From assembly GCA_019637395.1 (NCBI GenBank), contig JAHBVR010000018.1:1-64000 (forward strand): 64,000 nt of DNA. The letters are read 5' to 3'. The DNA comes from Vulcanimicrobiota bacterium. Lineage in GTDB: Bacteria; Vulcanimicrobiota; Xenobia; Xenobiales; JADMJV01. Positions 62,142 to 64,000 of this stretch are shown here, one piece after another (positions within the stretch are counted from its first letter, which is position 1; every line of letters starts with the position of its first letter). Position numbers and translations under genes: made by a program. The notes beneath the pieces are model-generated. The model ran no database searches, was not told the origin of the DNA, and saw only the letters and a list, made by a program, of their open reading frames with translations.

Positions 62142-63262
62142 GATCGGAAGCCTAAGGGGGTTCTGGTCTGCAGGCCTTGACCCAGATCAACCAGGGCCGC
62201 CACGAAAAGGAAGAGAGCCGAAAATTGCAGCACTCCGCCAGGCACCAGTAAGCCGGGTAGCAGGCCGGCTTGACCAAGGACCCGCAAAACCGTCCCGGCG
62301 GCCAACAACCACAGGCACAGGCGGCGGGCTGAGGGCCAGGCTAACGTTCTGCGTTCGAAAGCGGGCACCAGGCGCAGACCCATACCCACCATCATGGTGA
62401 GGACGAAACCGGAGGCGTGGGCGTGCTTGATAGCACCTGCCCAGCTATCGGGACCCAGCAGGCGGCCAAGGCAGGCGGTGACCAACCAGGCATAGGACCA
62501 ACCGAGATAAGCCGGCAGAGGCCAATCGTGCTTATTGGGCCCGCGCGGCCAGGGCCGCAAGCAGAGAACCAGCAAAAGACTGGCCACGGTCCAACTCAAA
62601 GCGCACCAGAACTGTAGAGCCGGCCAAAAACTCAGCACCAGACCCAGATTCCACAGAGCCAGCACCGTCCATTGCACCCTGGCAGAAGGCGGAGTCCGGT
62701 TGAGCATGGCCGGGTGCACGCGCAACCCGACTCCCAGAATATACAGGGACAGAAATCCCCATAGCACCAGCTCCAGCACCCGAGCAGCCGGGGCTCCCCA
62801 GACGTTCAGGGCCAGAGCGGCCAATAGCCAGAGGCTGCCCCAACGCAAATAGTGCGAGTGGGCCAGGTTGCGTCGCACCGTGCCGGGCGGCGAGCGGTGG
62901 CGAGCCACCCCGGCCACGAAAATTAAACCCGAAAAGAACTGGCACCACGGCCACAAGGAGCACGGATAGAGGGCCTGTCCCAGCGTTCCCACCACCATCA
63001 AGCCCAGACAGGCTTGAAGACCCGTGGGAGATTGCCGAGCGTTCAAAAGTTCGCCCAGCATCTGGTAGGCAATTCCCATGGTAAAGAGCACCGCAAAGCC
63101 AAATACCTGCATCTGGCCGTGGGCGCGCAGGGCCGCCACCCAATCCAGACTTTCCCAACCTTGCCAATGGGCCAGGAAAGGGAGCATCAGCAGACCCAGC
63201 AGAGTGCCGAATACCACAAAGGCCAGGGAGGCGTTCAGGAAAGGGCGATGGAGGGGAGCCAT
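62138..63262 (-). CDS. NnrS-related multi-pass membrane protein
   Basis: A 374-residue protein with about twelve helices. RAHGQMQVFGFAVLFTMGIAYQM and KHAHASGFVLTMMVGMGLRLVPAFE carry histidines at positions similar to NnrS heme/copper sites. Predicted leaderless: the ATG is 41.5 nt from the box at 63297-63310, with TAGCCT as -10. It forms a unit with nnrS, which has an additional internal promoter. Function inferred as NO tolerance. Confidence 0.75.
   Translation of the reverse strand: MAPLHRPFLNASLAFVVFGTLLGLLMLPFLAHWQGWESLDWVAALRAHGQMQVFGFAVLFTMGIAYQMLGELLNARQSPTGLQACLGLMVVGTLGQALYPCSLWPWCQFFSGLIFVAGVARHRSPPGTVRRNLAHSHYLRWGSLWLLAALALNVWGAPAARVLELVLWGFLSLYILGVGLRVHPAMLNRTPPSARVQWTVLALWNLGLVLSFWPALQFWCALSWTVASLLLVLCLRPWPRGPNKHDWPLPAYLGWSYAWLVTACLGRLLGPDSWAGAIKHAHASGFVLTMMVGMGLRLVPAFERRTLAWPSARRLCLWLLAAGTVLRVLGQAGLLPGLLVPGGVLQFSALFLFVAALVDLGQGLQTRTPLGFRS
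62177..62190 (-). promoter_or_regulatory. Fnr/Dnr box of nnrS, inside the upstream gene
   Basis: On the minus strand TTGATCTGGGTCAA, a perfect consensus match, centred at 62183.5, 42.5 nt before the nnrS ATG; TAGGCT (62149-62154, minus) is the -10. It lies within the coding end of the upstream gene. Confidence 0.75.
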
Positions 63263-63296
63263 AGGGCCAGGCTAACCCGCCCATAGCGGGAGGGAT

Positions 63297-63310
63297 ATGA
63301 TTTGGGTCAT
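63297..63310. promoter_or_regulatory. Divergent Fnr/Dnr box, NnrS-like and Usp genes
   Basis: ATGATTTGGGTCAT, centred at 63303.5. Minus: 41.5 nt to ATG 63262. Plus: 44.5 nt to ATG 63348, with TAAACT (63333-63338) as -10. Confidence 0.7.
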
Positions 63311-63347
63311 ACCCGCCGCTCTCCATTCTCCCTAAACTGAACAGGTC

Positions 63348-63812
63348 ATGTTCAAGAGAATTATGGTGGCCCTGGATACCACCGCCGAAGCCTTGACCGC
63401 CCTACCACCGGCGCGAGCTTTGGCCAAGAGCTTTGCTGGCGAACTCCATCTGGTCTCGGTGGAGATGCCCGTCTCCCCGCGAGGCCGGGACTGGGAGCTC
63501 ACCCAAGACGCCTACCTGGACAAAAGGAAACGAGAGCTCGAAGAGTATCTGGAGCGCTCGGCTGCTCCTTTGCGTCAGGAGGGTTTTCGGGTCAGCACTG
63601 AGGTGCTTCCCCTGGGTTCGACCGTGGCTCGCTTGTTGGAAGAGGTGGCTGCTTTCCAGGCGGATGCGCTGGTGCTTTACTCGCACGGGCGCAGCGGCCT
63701 GTCACGACTGATTTTCGGAAGCACGGCCGAGGAGCTGAATCGCCGGGCCAGTTGCCCGATCTTGGTAGTGCACCCACCTGACGACCCCGAGGAACCGATT
63801 GGAGAACTTTGA
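63348..63812 (+). CDS. Universal stress protein (single domain)
   Basis: A 154-residue Usp: RIMVALDTTAEALTAL, ALVLYSHGRSGLSRLIFGSTAEELNRRASCPILVV. A nearly leaderless transcript is predicted (3-nt leader). One nucleotide separates its stop from the next Usp ATG. Confidence 0.92.
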   Translation: MFKRIMVALDTTAEALTALPPARALAKSFAGELHLVSVEMPVSPRGRDWELTQDAYLDKRKRELEEYLERSAAPLRQEGFRVSTEVLPLGSTVARLLEEVAAFQADALVLYSHGRSGLSRLIFGSTAEELNRRASCPILVVHPPDDPEEPIGEL

Positions 63813-63813
63813 A

Positions 63814-64000
63814 ATGTTCCGCAAAATTCTTGTCCCATTGGATGGCTCCGAAGAGTCGGAGCGCGCTCTGGAGCCCGCCCGGGAATTGGCCCGGGCTTTT
63901 CAGGCTGAACTGCGTCTGGTTACCGTCGAGGAAATGCCTGAGGAGCCGGTTTCCGGCGAGTGGGAGTTGACGCTGGGCGGCTTCATCGAACGAAAACGCC
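63814..64000 (+). CDS. Universal stress protein, partial at the right edge
   Basis: Starts at ATG 63814 with GGAG upstream and is open to the window end (62 codons). MFRKILVPLDGSEESERALE is the Usp N-terminus. It is paired with the previous Usp in an operon. Confidence 0.88.
   Translation, partial: MFRKILVPLDGSEESERALEPARELARAFQAELRLVTVEEMPEEPVSGEWELTLGGFIERKR

Noticed and set aside
1-64000. CRISPR arrays, insertion sequences, tRNA or rRNA genes
   Set aside because: I saw no direct-repeat arrays, no transposase motifs and no tRNA or rRNA landmarks on reading both strands.

Overview
The window is a high-GC bacterial chromosome segment that is almost entirely a denitrification and anaerobic-survival island. 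It encodes a complete nitrate-to-N2 route: a molybdopterin nitrate reductase-like complex with NarK, a copper nitrite reductase (NirK fused to cytochrome c), a heme-copper NO reductase resembling the eNOR type rather than cNOR or qNOR, and a Sec-lipoprotein (clade II type) N2O reductase with its maturation genes. There is no rRNA, tRNA or taxonomic marker gene. The eNOR-like enzyme, the clade II-type NosZ and the leaderless promoter style all argue for a non-proteobacterial lineage, but I cannot name the phylum.

Layout. 1-1390: a partial unknown gene and a phosphodiesterase. 1.4-5.2 kb: nirK-nirV-SCO-NnrS-like operon. 5.2-8.5 kb (minus): a Dnr-type Crp/Fnr regulator, then hemY and a radical SAM gene. 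8.6-9.3 kb: a toxin-antitoxin pair. 15.8-9.3 kb (minus): RIC (di-iron repair), a cytochrome b, Mo-reductase, Fe-S, Rieske and small membrane subunits, and narK. 15.9-17.8 kb (plus): methyltransferase and P450. 23.1-17.8 kb (minus): NO-reductase operon of six genes, including a 55-aa membrane subunit and a cytochrome b/ferredoxin/MvhD fusion. 23.2-29.8 kb (plus): nosZ, nosB-like, a nosD-nosF fusion, nosY, nosL and cytochrome c. 29.9-39 kb: two near-identical Crp paralogues with duplicated promoters, universal stress proteins (USPs), a PP2C phosphatase, a PLP decarboxylase, a truncated ATP-grasp gene, remnants of cytochrome c and PEP synthase, and an FAD oxidoreductase. 39-47.7 kb: multidomain hybrid histidine kinases, a response-regulator phosphatase and an HPt protein. 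47.7-56.7 kb: orphan fumarate-reductase-like flavoprotein, kinase-like and TPR proteins, a CoA-transferase and a Mg-type P-ATPase. 56.8-64 kb: more USPs, a histidine kinase, CcoG and two NnrS-family membrane proteins.

The unifying signal is a palindromic Fnr/Dnr box (consensus close to TTGAT-N4-ATCAA) found at 16 places, in front of nearly every operon. The regulator at 7803-8483 has the matching E-x-x-S-R recognition helix. In most cases the box centre lies 41.5-45.5 nt upstream of the start codon, with a TAnnnT-like -10 between them. This predicts class II activation of leaderless (or nearly leaderless) transcripts. The regulon therefore links denitrification enzymes, copper and heme supply, NO-damage repair, stress proteins and phosphorelay signalling.

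The most unusual items are the eNOR-like operon with its fused electron-transfer subunit, the NosD-TM-NosF fusion with an internal start, the Rieske-containing nitrate reductase-like complex, the P450 sharing an NO-type box, and the leaderless regulon architecture. Three pseudogene scars lie between and beside the duplicated Crp genes.
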